Of a stretch of 64,000 nt of DNA, positions 51,699-60,036 are shown piece after piece (the stretch's first letter is position 1; each line of letters begins with the position of its first letter). This stretch comes from Streptomyces brasiliensis. GTDB taxonomy: Bacteria; Actinomycetota; Actinomycetes; Streptomycetales; Streptomycetaceae. Where the stretch lies: NCBI RefSeq assembly GCF_014647875.1, contig NZ_BMQA01000031.1, forward strand, positions 31,127-95,126. Direction: 5' to 3'. The notes under the pieces were generated by a model. It had not been told where the DNA came from, searched no databases, and saw only the letters and a program-made list of their open reading frames with translations. Both the position numbers and the translations under genes were made by a program.

Positions 51699-52455
51699 AC
51701 TCCGTCCGGTCGTGCACCCCGCCGGGGTGAAGGACCGGCGCAGCGGTGAGCACTGGGCGGGACGCCTCTACATGCGTGAGGTGTCGCTGCGGGTCGACCG
51801 CTACCTGGTGAACACCAGGATCACGCCCAACCAGCTCACGTACCTGATGACCGTCTTCGGCGTGCTCGCGGCCCCGGCCCTGCTGGTGCCGGGGATCGCG
51901 GGCGCCGTGCTCGGCGTGGTCGCCACCCAGCTGTATCTGCTGCTGGACTGCGTCGACGGCGAGATCGCCCGCTGGAAGAAGCAGTACTCGCTCGGCGGGG
52001 TCTACCTGGACCGCGTCGGCGCGTATCTCACCGATGCCGCCGTCCTGGTCGGCCTCGGCCTGCGCGCCTGCGACCTGTGGGGGAGCGGGCGCATCGACTG
52101 GCTGTGGGCTTTCCTCGGCACCCTCGCCGCGCTCGGCGCGATCCTGATCAAGGCCGAGACCGACCTGGTCGGCGTCGCCCGGCACCAGGCAGGCATGGCC
52201 CCGGTGAAGGAGGCGGCGGCCGAGCCGCGCTCCTCCGGCATGGCGCTGGCCCGCCGGGCCGCCTCGGCCCTCAAGTTCCACCGGCTGATCCTCGGCATCG
52301 AGGCGTCCCTGCTGATCCTGGTCCTGGCGATCGCCGACCAGATCAGGGGCGACCTCTTCTTCACCCGGCTCGGCACGGCCGTGCTCGCCGGGATCGCGCT
52401 GGTGCAGACCCTGCTGCACCTCGTCTCGATCCTCGCGTCGAGCAGGCTGAGGTGA
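51676..52455 (+). CDS. Second CDP-alcohol phosphotransferase with altered motif
   Basis: 259 aa, several transmembrane segments. The motif reads DCVDGEIAR, eight residues, G-VYL-D-RVG-A: the fourth Asp of D-x2-DG-x2-AR-x8-G-x3-D-x3-D, proposed catalytic base, is Ala. The other three Asp are kept. An Asp four residues later (YLTD) might compensate. Starts with a 23-bp overlap into the dehydrogenase gene and ends GTGA with the glycosyltransferase. Could be a scaffold or an enzyme with changed chemistry; substrate unknown. Confidence 0.83.
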   Translation: MSRPSVAELRPVVHPAGVKDRRSGEHWAGRLYMREVSLRVDRYLVNTRITPNQLTYLMTVFGVLAAPALLVPGIAGAVLGVVATQLYLLLDCVDGEIARWKKQYSLGGVYLDRVGAYLTDAAVLVGLGLRACDLWGSGRIDWLWAFLGTLAALGAILIKAETDLVGVARHQAGMAPVKEAAAEPRSSGMALARRAASALKFHRLILGIEASLLILVLAIADQIRGDLFFTRLGTAVLAGIALVQTLLHLVSILASSRLR

Positions 52456-53345
52456 GCGCCGTGGAGTCCACACCGAAGGTCGGCGCGGTCGTCATCACCA
52501 TGGGCAACCGTCCCGACGAGCTCAGGGCCCTGCTCGACTCGGTCGCCAAGCAGGACGGCGACCCGGTCGAGGTGGTCGTCGTCGGCAACGGCTCACCGGT
52601 CCCGGACGTCCCCGAGGGCGTTCGGACCGTCGAGCTGCCCGAGAACCTCGGCATCCCGGGCGGCCGCAACGTCGGCATAGAGGCCTTCGGCCCCAGCGGC
52701 CGGGACGTCGACATACTGCTCTTCCTCGACGACGACGGGCTCCTCGCCCAGCACGACACCGCCGAGCTGTGCCGCCGCGCCTTCGCCGCGGACCCGGGGC
52801 TCGGCATCATCAGTTTCCGCATCGCCGATCCGGACACCGGCGAGACCCAGCGCCGGCACGTGCCGCGCCTCAGGGCAGCCGACCCGATGCGTTCCTCCCG
52901 GGTCACCACCTTCCTCGGCGGCGCCAACGCCGTCCGTACGCGGGTCTTCGCCGAGGTCGGCGGCCTGCCGGACGAGTTTTTCTATGCGCACGAGGAGACC
53001 GACCTGGCCTGGCGGGCCCTCGACGCCGGCTGGATGATCGACTACCGGTCCGACATGGTGCTTTACCACCCCACGACCGCCCCCTCCCGGCACGCGGTCT
53101 ACCACCGCATGGTCGCCCGCAACCGCGTCTGGCTGGCCCGCCGCAACCTCCCCGCCCCGCTGATCCCGGTCTATCTCGGGGTGTGGCTGCTGCTGACCCT
53201 GGTGCGCCGCCCCTCGCGGCCCGCGCTCAGTGCCTGGTTCGGCGGGTTCCGGGAAGGCTGGTCCACGTCCTGCGGAGTCCGCCGGCCGATGAAGTGGCGT
53301 ACGGTGTGGCGGCTGACCCGACTGGGCCGGCCACCGGTGATCTGA
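52452..53345 (+). CDS. GT2-family glycosyltransferase
   Basis: 297 aa. GT-A fold: VGAVVITMGNRPDELRALLDSV, NLGIPGGRNVGIEAFG, catalytic LFLDDDG (DxD), and ETDLAWRALDAGW (ED motif) followed by a C-terminal hydrophobic segment (IPVYLGVWLLLTLVRR) for membrane association. Likely adds a sugar to the envelope molecule built by this operon. Coupled by GTGA to the upstream phosphotransferase; 81 bp precede the transporter genes. Confidence 0.87.
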   Translation: MSAVESTPKVGAVVITMGNRPDELRALLDSVAKQDGDPVEVVVVGNGSPVPDVPEGVRTVELPENLGIPGGRNVGIEAFGPSGRDVDILLFLDDDGLLAQHDTAELCRRAFAADPGLGIISFRIADPDTGETQRRHVPRLRAADPMRSSRVTTFLGGANAVRTRVFAEVGGLPDEFFYAHEETDLAWRALDAGWMIDYRSDMVLYHPTTAPSRHAVYHRMVARNRVWLARRNLPAPLIPVYLGVWLLLTLVRRPSRPALSAWFGGFREGWSTSCGVRRPMKWRTVWRLTRLGRPPVI

Positions 53346-53391
53346 CAAGCTCGACCGTGAGGATCCGCGCCTCTCGACGACGCGCGGACGA

Positions 53392-53415
53392 CTCGAAGAC
53401 GAACTCGAAGACGAA
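53392..53415. repeat. Tandem 12-bp direct repeat before the ABC permease gene
   Basis: CTCGAAGACGAA occurs twice in tandem in the 81-bp gap before the permease start (53427). No function is assigned; it could be simple slippage or affect the spacing of an internal promoter. Confidence 0.5.
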
Positions 53416-53426
53416 AGTTTCCACCA

Positions 53427-54356
53427 GTGAGTGAGACAACCCATGACGGCACGGTCGCGGTGACCGCGACCCCGTCGCCCGACGAGGGACTGCCGGCGGC
53501 ACAGCTCGCCGCCAAATACGGGCTCGCCGTGAGCGGAGCCCGTCCGTCGCTCGTCGAGTACGTCCGTCAGCTGTGGGGGCGGCGCCACTTCATCTTCGCC
53601 TTCTCCCGGGCGAAGCTGACGGCGCAGTACAGCCAGGCCAAGCTCGGCCAGCTCTGGCAGGTGGCGACCCCGCTGCTGAACGCGGCCGTCTACTACTTCA
53701 TCTTCGGTGTCATCCTGCACGCCAGCCGCGGCATGTCCCAGGACGTGTACATCCCGTTCCTGGTCACGGGCGTGTTCGTCTTCACGTTCACCCAAAGCTC
53801 GATCATGTCGGGCGTCCGGGCGATCTCGAGCAACCTCGGTCTGGTCCGCGCGCTGCACTTCCCGCGCGCCTCGCTGCCGATCTCGTTCGCGCTCCAGCAG
53901 CTCCAGCAGCTGCTGTTCTCGATGATCGTGATGTTCGTCTTCGTGGTCGGCTTCGGCAATCTGCCCGGGCTGTCCTGGCTGCTGATCCTGCCGGTCCTGC
54001 TGCTGCAGTTCCTGTTCAACACCGGACTCGCGCTGATCGTGGCCCGCCTGGGCGCCGCGACGCCGGACCTCGCCCAGCTGATGCCCTTCATCCTGCGTAC
54101 CTGGATGTACACGTCCGGCGTGATGTTCTCCATCAACAGGATGATGGAGGGCCGCCCCGAGTGGGTCGTCCGCCTGCTGCAGGTCAACCCGGCCGCCGTC
54201 TACATGGATCTCATGCGCTTCGCGCTCATCGACGACTACGGCGCCTCGAACCTCCCGCCGCACGTGTGGGCCATCGCCTTGTTCTGGGCCGTGGTCGTCT
54301 TCGGCGGCGGCTTCGTGTACTTCTGGAAGGCGGAGGAGCGGTACGGCCGTGGCTGA
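53427..54356 (+). CDS. ABC-2 type polysaccharide/polyol-phosphate export permease (Wzm/TagG-like)
   Basis: 309 aa: soluble N-terminus of about 60 residues then about six spans (YYFIFGVILHASRG; IPFLVTGVFVFTFTQSSIMSG; LLFSMIVMFVFVVGFGNLPGLSWLLILPVLLLQFL; FILRTWMYTSGVMFSINRMM; AIALFWAVVVFGGGFVYFW). Resembles Wzm/TagG permeases that move undecaprenyl-linked or lipid-linked polymers. GTG 53427; 8-bp overlap with the ATPase gene. Substrate inferred from the upstream genes. Confidence 0.9.
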   Translation: MSETTHDGTVAVTATPSPDEGLPAAQLAAKYGLAVSGARPSLVEYVRQLWGRRHFIFAFSRAKLTAQYSQAKLGQLWQVATPLLNAAVYYFIFGVILHASRGMSQDVYIPFLVTGVFVFTFTQSSIMSGVRAISSNLGLVRALHFPRASLPISFALQQLQQLLFSMIVMFVFVVGFGNLPGLSWLLILPVLLLQFLFNTGLALIVARLGAATPDLAQLMPFILRTWMYTSGVMFSINRMMEGRPEWVVRLLQVNPAAVYMDLMRFALIDDYGASNLPPHVWAIALFWAVVVFGGGFVYFWKAEERYGRG

Positions 54357-55128
54357 GGAGAACACCACCCCCACCGTCATCGCGGACGACCTGCACATCG
54401 TCTACCGCGTCAACGGCGCGAAGACCGGCAAGGGCAGCGCCACCGCGGCGCTCAGCCGGATCCTCAAGCGCGGCTCCGGCGACGCGGCGCGGGGCGTGCG
54501 CAAGGTGCACGCCGTGCGGGGCGTGTCATTCGTCGCCCACCGGGGCGAGGCCATCGGCCTGATCGGCTCCAACGGCTCCGGCAAGTCCACCCTGCTGCGG
54601 GCCATCGCCGGCCTGCTGCCCGCCGAGAGCGGCAAGGTCTACACCGACGGCCAGCCCTCCCTCCTTGGTGTCAACGCCGCCCTGATGAACGACCTCACGG
54701 GCGAGCGGAACGTCATATTGGGCGGGCTCGCCATGGGGATGTCCCGTGAGGAGATCAGGGAGCGTTACCAGCAGATCGTCGACTTCTCCGGCATCAACGA
54801 GAAGGGCGACTTCATCACCCTCCCGATGCGTACCTACTCCTCCGGCATGGCGGCCCGGCTCCGCTTCTCCATCGCCGCCGCCAAGGACCACGACGTCCTC
54901 ATGATCGACGAGGCGCTGGCGACCGGTGACCGCAAGTTCCAGAAGCGCTCCGAGGAACGCATCCGCGAGCTGCGCAAGGAGGCCGGCACGGTGTTTCTGG
55001 TCAGTCACAGCAACAAGTCGATCCGCGACACCTGCGACCGGGTCCTGTGGCTGGAGCGCGGTGAGCTGCGCATGGACGGCCCGACCGACGAGGTACTCAA
55101 GGAGTACGAGAAGTTCACGGGCAAGTAG
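54349..55128 (+). CDS. ABC exporter ATPase (Wzt/TagH-like)
   Basis: 259 aa. Walker A GSNGSGKSTLL around residue 74; the ABC signature is YSSGMAARLRFSIAAA (variant of LSGGQ) as in TagH/RfbE exporters; Walker B VLMIDEALATGD; H-loop FLVSHSNKSI. It lacks the C-terminal carbohydrate-binding domain of long Wzt proteins. Forms the transporter with the preceding permease. Downstream hairpin 55150-55166 probably ends the operon. Confidence 0.9.
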   Translation: MAEENTTPTVIADDLHIVYRVNGAKTGKGSATAALSRILKRGSGDAARGVRKVHAVRGVSFVAHRGEAIGLIGSNGSGKSTLLRAIAGLLPAESGKVYTDGQPSLLGVNAALMNDLTGERNVILGGLAMGMSREEIRERYQQIVDFSGINEKGDFITLPMRTYSSGMAARLRFSIAAAKDHDVLMIDEALATGDRKFQKRSEERIRELRKEAGTVFLVSHSNKSIRDTCDRVLWLERGELRMDGPTDEVLKEYEKFTGK

Positions 55129-55149
55129 TGGCATTTCACCCGGGGCCAC

Positions 55150-55166
55150 GCCGGAACCTTTCCGGC
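55150..55166. terminator. Small hairpin after the exporter operon
   Basis: GCCGGAA-CCT-TTCCGGC, a 7-bp stem with a 3-nt loop, 22 bp after the ATPase stop. No U-run. It separates the exporter operon from the hopanoid operon promoter region. Confidence 0.5.
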
Positions 55167-55217
55167 GGGGCTCCGCGTCTGCAAAGGAAAGGTCAACTCC
55201 GTGGTCGCTTAGGAATC

Positions 55218-55290
55218 TTGACAGCAATCGGTGTGTTGTTGTGATGTGCAGGACACCCCGGCGGACCTTGATGCGTTGTACAACGTAAGC
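55218..55290 (+). promoter_or_regulatory. Hopanoid-operon promoter region with palindrome CGTTGTACAACG
   Basis: The 300-bp gap before hpnC contains a consensus-like TTGACA at 55218-55223 and a perfect 12-bp palindrome CGTTGTACAACG at 55274-55285. A clear -10 is not identified (TGATGT at 55242 is the best candidate). The palindrome is a plausible repressor site. Everything here is unproven except the sequence itself. Confidence 0.45.
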
Positions 55291-55427
55291 TGTACCGGTC
55301 CCGGAAAGCGGCAAGTGGGGCGATAATGCGCGACACCCTGCGCCGGTGCCGTCCCACGGACGGCCGGGCGGCGTGTCCGAAATAGTGAGTATTGGATCGG
55401 CAGTGTAGAACGGGAGATGTGACGGCA

Positions 55428-55493
55428 ATGGCTACGGAAACTCCCCAGCTCAACGCAGCATGTGCCGTCCCCGTCCAGGGCAGCGCGCGGTGA
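55428..55493 (+). CDS. Short leader ORF coupled to hpnC
   Basis: 21 codons, MATETPQLNAACAVPVQGSAR-stop, with GGGAG about 11 bp upstream. Its TGA stop overlaps the GTG of hpnC (GTGA), so ribosomes ending here could start hpnC. No family recognised; a regulatory leader or a coupling device is inferred. Confidence 0.5.
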   Translation: MATETPQLNAACAVPVQGSAR

Positions 55494-56392
55494 CGGGAAC
55501 CGACACGCCGCGTACCCGAGATCCCGAGCGCGGCACGCTCGACAAGGCCGCGCACGAAAACTTCCCCGTGGCCCCGTTCTTCCTGCCCAGGGCCTGGCGC
55601 GACGATCTGATGGCCGTGTACGGCTTCGCGCGCCTCGTCGACGACATCGGAGACGGCGATCTCGCCCCCGGTGGCGCCGACGCACGTCTGCTCGGCGTGT
55701 CGCCCGAGGACGCCGAGGACCGCCTGCTCCTGCTGGACGCCTTCGAGGCCGACCTGAACCGCGTCTTCGACGCCACCCCCCACCACCCCATCCTGCGCCG
55801 CCTCCAGCCCGTGGTCCGCCGCCGCGACCTCACTCCCGAGCCCTTCCTCGGGCTGATCGCCGCCAACCGCCAGGACCAGCTCCTCAAGCGCTACGAGACC
55901 TACGACGACCTCCTCGCGTACTGCGAACTGTCCGCCAATCCCGTCGGCCGCCTCGTCCTCGCCGTCACCGGCACCTCGACCCCCGAGCGGACCCGCCTCT
56001 CCGACTCGATCTGCACGGCACTCCAGATCGTCGAACACCTCCAGGACGTCGCCGAGGACCTCGGCCGCGACCGGATCTATCTCCCCGCCGTGGACATGAA
56101 GCGGTTTCATGTCCAGGAGGCGGATCTCGCCACGAAAACCGCGAGCGCATCGGTGCGCGCCCTGGTTGCATACGAAGCGCAACGCGCCCGCGATCTGCTG
56201 AATGAAGGCGCCCCCTTGGTGGGTAGCGTCCACGGCAGGTTGAAGCTGCTGCTTGCCGGGTTCGTGGCAGGGGGAAGGGCGGCGATCCGCGCGATCGCCG
56301 CCGCCGAATACGACGTACTTCCCGGCCCGCCCAAGCCCGGCAAGGTCCAGCTGCTGCGCGAGGTGGGCGTGACCCTGCGAGGAGAGGGGTGA
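55490..56392 (+). CDS. hpnC: Hydroxysqualene synthase (HpnC)
   Basis: 300 aa, trans-isoprenyl diphosphate synthase of the squalene/phytoene fold. In the three-enzyme squalene route HpnD makes presqualene diphosphate, HpnC converts it to hydroxysqualene and HpnE reduces it to squalene. Visible: ENFPVAPFFLPRAWRDDLMAVYGFARLVDDIGD (first Asp-rich region) and HLQDVAEDLGRDRIYLP (second). GTG 55490 is chosen because it overlaps the leader ORF stop. GTGA overlap with hpnD. Confidence 0.93.
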   Translation: MTGTDTPRTRDPERGTLDKAAHENFPVAPFFLPRAWRDDLMAVYGFARLVDDIGDGDLAPGGADARLLGVSPEDAEDRLLLLDAFEADLNRVFDATPHHPILRRLQPVVRRRDLTPEPFLGLIAANRQDQLLKRYETYDDLLAYCELSANPVGRLVLAVTGTSTPERTRLSDSICTALQIVEHLQDVAEDLGRDRIYLPAVDMKRFHVQEADLATKTASASVRALVAYEAQRARDLLNEGAPLVGSVHGRLKLLLAGFVAGGRAAIRAIAAAEYDVLPGPPKPGKVQLLREVGVTLRGEG

Positions 56393-57339
56393 TCCGGACC
56401 GTGGAGTCGGAACCACACGTGTCCGCACCGGTACTCGCCGCCTACAGCTACTGCGAGGCCGTCACCGGGCAGCAGGCCCGTAACTTCGCGTACGGCATCA
56501 GACTGCTGCCGACGCCCAAGCGCCGCGCGGTGTCCGCGCTCTACGCCTTCTCGCGGCGCGTCGACGACATCGGGGACGGCACGCTGGCGGGCGATGTCAA
56601 GGTCGCGCGGCTCGAGGACACCCGGGCCCTGCTCACGCGGGTGCGTGAGGGAGCGGTCGCCGAGGACGACACCGACCCGGTCGCCGTCGCCCTCGCCCAT
56701 GCCGCCGGCGCGTTCCCGATCCCGCTCGGCGGCCTGGACGAGCTGATCGACGGCGTGCAGATGGACGTGCGGGGGGAGACCTACGAGACCTGGGACGACC
56801 TGAAGGTCTACTGCCGCTGCGTGGCCGGTGCCATCGGGCGCCTCTCGCTGGGCGTGTTCGGTACGGAACCGGGAGCGCGCGGCGCCGAGCGCGCATCCGA
56901 GTACGCCGACACGCTGGGCCTCGCACTGCAGCTCACCAACATCCTCAGGGACGTCCGCGAGGACGCCGAGGGCGGCCGTACCTATCTGCCCGCCGACGAC
57001 CTCGCCAAGTTCGGCTGCTCGACGGGGTTCAACGGCCCCACTCCACCCGAGGGCTCCGACTTCGCGGGTCTCGTGCACTTCGAAGTGCGACGGGCACGCG
57101 CCCTTTTCGCCGAGGGCTACCGGCTGCTGCCCATGCTCGACCGGCGCAGCGGCGCCTGTGTCGCCGCCATGGCCGGGATCTACCGCCGGCTGCTCGACCG
57201 CATCGAGCGTGAGCCGGAGGCGGTGCTGCGCGGCCGGGTCTCGCTGTCCGGACGCGAGAAGGCGTACGTCGCCGTGCGCGGGCTGTCCGGTCTGGACGCC
57301 CGGCACGTGTCCCGGCAGACCGTCAGGAGGCGCGCCTGA
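56389..57339 (+). CDS. hpnD: Presqualene diphosphate synthase (HpnD)
   Basis: 316 aa. Condenses two farnesyl diphosphates to presqualene diphosphate. Motifs: YGIRLLPTPKRRAVSALYAFSRRVDDIGDG (Asp-rich) and TNILRDVREDAEGGRTYLP (second Asp-rich, D-x3-D), with YCRCVAGAIGRLSLGVFG between. Follows hpnC with a GTGA overlap; its own TGA overlaps the ATG of the small ORF that follows. Confidence 0.95.
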   Translation: MIRTVESEPHVSAPVLAAYSYCEAVTGQQARNFAYGIRLLPTPKRRAVSALYAFSRRVDDIGDGTLAGDVKVARLEDTRALLTRVREGAVAEDDTDPVAVALAHAAGAFPIPLGGLDELIDGVQMDVRGETYETWDDLKVYCRCVAGAIGRLSLGVFGTEPGARGAERASEYADTLGLALQLTNILRDVREDAEGGRTYLPADDLAKFGCSTGFNGPTPPEGSDFAGLVHFEVRRARALFAEGYRLLPMLDRRSGACVAAMAGIYRRLLDRIEREPEAVLRGRVSLSGREKAYVAVRGLSGLDARHVSRQTVRRRA

Positions 57340-57479
57340 TGGACGCCATGGGCCCAGGCGACCCCGCCGGCGACAGGCGGGACGCAACCCTCCGCTCCGC
57401 AGGGGCGTCCCTGACTGCGACGGCCCGCCGTGCACCGTTCGACGGGTACGGCCGGCGCGCACGGGAGGGTGCACGATGA
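57339..57479 (+). CDS. Small ORF linking hpnD and hpnE (DUF6380-like)
   Basis: 46 aa, MDAMGPGDPAGDRRDATLRS... ending RRAREGAR-stop. ATG overlaps the hpnD stop (TGATG) and its stop overlaps the hpnE start (ATGA), so it bridges the two enzymes without any gap. Arg/Ala-rich, no membrane span. I recall short Streptomyces proteins of this type (DUF6380), and a small ORF between hpnD and hpnE in S. coelicolor. Function unknown. Confidence 0.7.
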   Translation: MDAMGPGDPAGDRRDATLRSAGASLTATARRAPFDGYGRRAREGAR

Positions 57480-58903
57480 CCGACGGCACGCGGCCCGAGC
57501 AGCCGCAGCCCCACACACCGGGACACACCGGGCGCTCCGCCGTCGTGGTCGGTGGCGGGCTCGCGGGCATCACCGCGGCGCTCGCGCTCGCCGACGCCGG
57601 CGTACACGTCACCCTGCTCGAGGGCAGGCCGAGACTGGGCGGTCTCGCCTTCTCCTTCCAGCGCGGCGAACTGACCGTCGACAACGGCCAGCACGTGTAC
57701 CTGCGTTGCTGCACCGCCTACCGCTGGTTCCTCGACCGCATCGAGGGCACGGCGCTGGCACCGCTGCAGGACCGTCTCGACGTGCCCGTCCTCGACGTCG
57801 CCAAACCCGAGGGACGGCGGCTCGGCAGGCTGCGGCGCGACCCGCTTCCCGTACCCCTCCACCTGGGCCGGAGCCTGGCCACCTATCCGCACCTCTCGCT
57901 CGCCGAGCGTGCCGCGGTCGGGCGTGCCGCGCTCGCGCTCCAGGGGCTCGACCTCGCCGATCCGACCTTGGACTCCCAGGACTTCGGCAGCTGGCTGGCC
58001 GCGCACGGCCAGTCGGCGCGTGCCGTCGAAGCCCTGTGGGACCTGGTCGGGGTCGCCACCCTCAACGCGGTCGCGGGCGACGCCTCGCTGGGGCTCGCCG
58101 CGATGGTGTTCAAGACCGGTCTGCTGTCCGACCGGGGCGCGGCCGACATCGGCTGGGCGCGCGTCCCGCTCGGGGAACTGCATGACCGGCTGGCCCGCAA
58201 GGCGCTCGACTCCGCGGGCGTCCGTACCGAGGTCCGTACACGCGTCACCTCCGTCTCTATGAACGGGAACGGACGCTGGAGCGTTCAGGTTCCCGGCGAG
58301 ACACTCGAATCCGACGCGGTCGTCCTCGCCGTACCCCAGCGCGAGACGCACGACCTGCTGCCGGACGGCGCCCTGGACGCCCCCGACCAGCTGCTGGGCA
58401 TCGGCACCGCGCCGATCCTCAACGTCCATGTCGTCTACGACCGCCGGGTGCTCACCAAGCCGTTCTTCGCGGCCCTGGGCACCCCGGTGCAGTGGGTCTT
58501 CGACCGCACGGAGGCCTCCGGGCTGACGAGCGGCCAGTACCTGGCAGTGTCCCAGTCGGCCGCGCAGGACGACATCGACACACCGGTCGCCGCGCTGCGC
58601 GAGCGCTATCTGCCCGAACTGGAGCGGTTGCTGCCCGCCACACGTGGCGCCGAAGTCAGGGATTTCTTCGTGACCCGGGAGCGCACGGCGACGTTCGCCC
58701 CCACCCCAGGCGTCGGGCGGCTGCGGCCCGGCGCTCGCACCAGGACTCCCGGCCTGTACCTGGCCGGAGCGTGGACCGCCACCGGGTGGCCCGCGACCAT
58801 GGAGAGTGCGGTCCGCAGTGGAGTCAGCGCGGCCGACGCCGCGTTGAACGCTCTGGGCCGGCCCCGCCCCCGTCACCTCTTCGAACTCGAGGAGGCGGCG
58901 TGA
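57476..58903 (+). CDS. hpnE: Hydroxysqualene dehydroxylase (HpnE)
   Basis: 475 aa FAD-dependent desaturase-like enzyme that reduces hydroxysqualene to squalene. N-terminal dinucleotide site SAVVVGGGLAGITAALALADAGVHVTLLEGR, HPRLGG-type loop GRPRLGGLAFSF, and C-terminal FAD motif GLYLAGAWTATGWPATMESAVRSG. GGGAGGG lies about 6 bp before ATG 57476. GTGA overlap with the prenyl-synthase gene. Confidence 0.94.
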   Translation: MTDGTRPEQPQPHTPGHTGRSAVVVGGGLAGITAALALADAGVHVTLLEGRPRLGGLAFSFQRGELTVDNGQHVYLRCCTAYRWFLDRIEGTALAPLQDRLDVPVLDVAKPEGRRLGRLRRDPLPVPLHLGRSLATYPHLSLAERAAVGRAALALQGLDLADPTLDSQDFGSWLAAHGQSARAVEALWDLVGVATLNAVAGDASLGLAAMVFKTGLLSDRGAADIGWARVPLGELHDRLARKALDSAGVRTEVRTRVTSVSMNGNGRWSVQVPGETLESDAVVLAVPQRETHDLLPDGALDAPDQLLGIGTAPILNVHVVYDRRVLTKPFFAALGTPVQWVFDRTEASGLTSGQYLAVSQSAAQDDIDTPVAALRERYLPELERLLPATRGAEVRDFFVTRERTATFAPTPGVGRLRPGARTRTPGLYLAGAWTATGWPATMESAVRSGVSAADAALNALGRPRPRHLFELEEAA

Positions 58904-60036
58904 CGCTCGAGCAACAGGTGGCAGGCCCCCGCACCCCCGGTACCGCAACAAGAGGAGAGACTGTGCCCACTGTGCCCCCGGCTGCGACGCCCGCTCGAAG
59001 GGCCGCGGTGGACGTGACCGTGCTCCTGGAGCGCGGCCGGACCCTGGCCACACCGGTACTGCGGGCCGCGATCGACCGCCTGGCCGCTCCGATGGACACC
59101 GTCGCCGCTTACCACTTCGGCTGGATCGACGCCGCGGGCAATCCCGCCGACGGCGACGGCGGCAAGGCCGTGCGACCCGCCCTCGCCGTGCTCTCCGCCG
59201 AGGTCACCGGTGGCGCTCCCGAGACCGGCATCCCCGGTGCGGTCGCCGTCGAGCTGATCCACAACTTCTCGCTGCTGCACGACGACCTGATGGACGGCGA
59301 CGAACAGCGCCGGCACCGCGACACCGTCTGGAAGGTGCACGGCCCCTCCCAGGCGATCCTGGTCGGCGACGCCCTGTTCGCGCTGGCCAACGAGATCCTG
59401 CTGGAGCTCGGCACGGTCGAGGCCGGCCGCGCCACCCGCCGGCTGACCACCGCTACCCGCGCCCTGATCGACGGTCAGGCGCAGGACATCTCCTACGAGC
59501 ACCGCGACCGCGTCAGCGTCGCCGAGTGCCTGGAGATGGAGGGCAACAAGACCGGCGCCCTGCTGGCCTGCGCCTCCTCCATCGGCGCGGTGCTCGGCGG
59601 CGCGAACGACCGCACCGCCGACACACTGGAGAAGTACGGCTACCACCTCGGCCTCTCCTTCCAGGCCGTCGACGACCTCCTCGGCATCTGGGGCGACCCG
59701 GAGGCCACCGGCAAGCAGACCTGGAGCGACCTGCGCCAGCGCAAGAAGTCCCTGCCGGTCGTGGCCGCGCTCGCTGCGGGCGGCCCCGCCTCCGAGCGGC
59801 TCGGCGAGATGCTCGCCGCCGACGCCAAGAGCAGCGACTTCGAGAACTTCTCCGAGGAGGAGTTCGCGGCCCGCGCCGCCCTCATCGAGGAGGCCGGCGG
59901 CCGCGAGTGGACCGCCGAAGAGGCGCGCCGTCAGTACACCATCGCCATCGAAGCCCTCGACGCCATCGACATGCCCGACCAGGTACGGGACCGGTTCACG
60001 GCGCTCGCCGACTTCGTCGTCGTACGAAAGAGATGA
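58900..60036 (+). CDS. Polyprenyl diphosphate synthase (farnesyl-diphosphate type)
   Basis: 378 aa, all-alpha trans-prenyltransferase that would supply farnesyl diphosphate to HpnD. First aspartate-rich motif DDLMD at residues 128-132, second at about DDLLG (near residue 258), with HNFSLLHDD and KTWSDLRQRKKSLPVV blocks. GTG 58900 overlaps the hpnE stop; a second GTG at 58963 has a stronger Shine-Dalgarno (AGAGGAG) and may be the true start. Product chain length is inferred from context. Confidence 0.9.
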   Translation: MTLEQQVAGPRTPGTATRGETVPTVPPAATPARRAAVDVTVLLERGRTLATPVLRAAIDRLAAPMDTVAAYHFGWIDAAGNPADGDGGKAVRPALAVLSAEVTGGAPETGIPGAVAVELIHNFSLLHDDLMDGDEQRRHRDTVWKVHGPSQAILVGDALFALANEILLELGTVEAGRATRRLTTATRALIDGQAQDISYEHRDRVSVAECLEMEGNKTGALLACASSIGAVLGGANDRTADTLEKYGYHLGLSFQAVDDLLGIWGDPEATGKQTWSDLRQRKKSLPVVAALAAGGPASERLGEMLAADAKSSDFENFSEEEFAARAALIEEAGGREWTAEEARRQYTIAIEALDAIDMPDQVRDRFTALADFVVVRKR

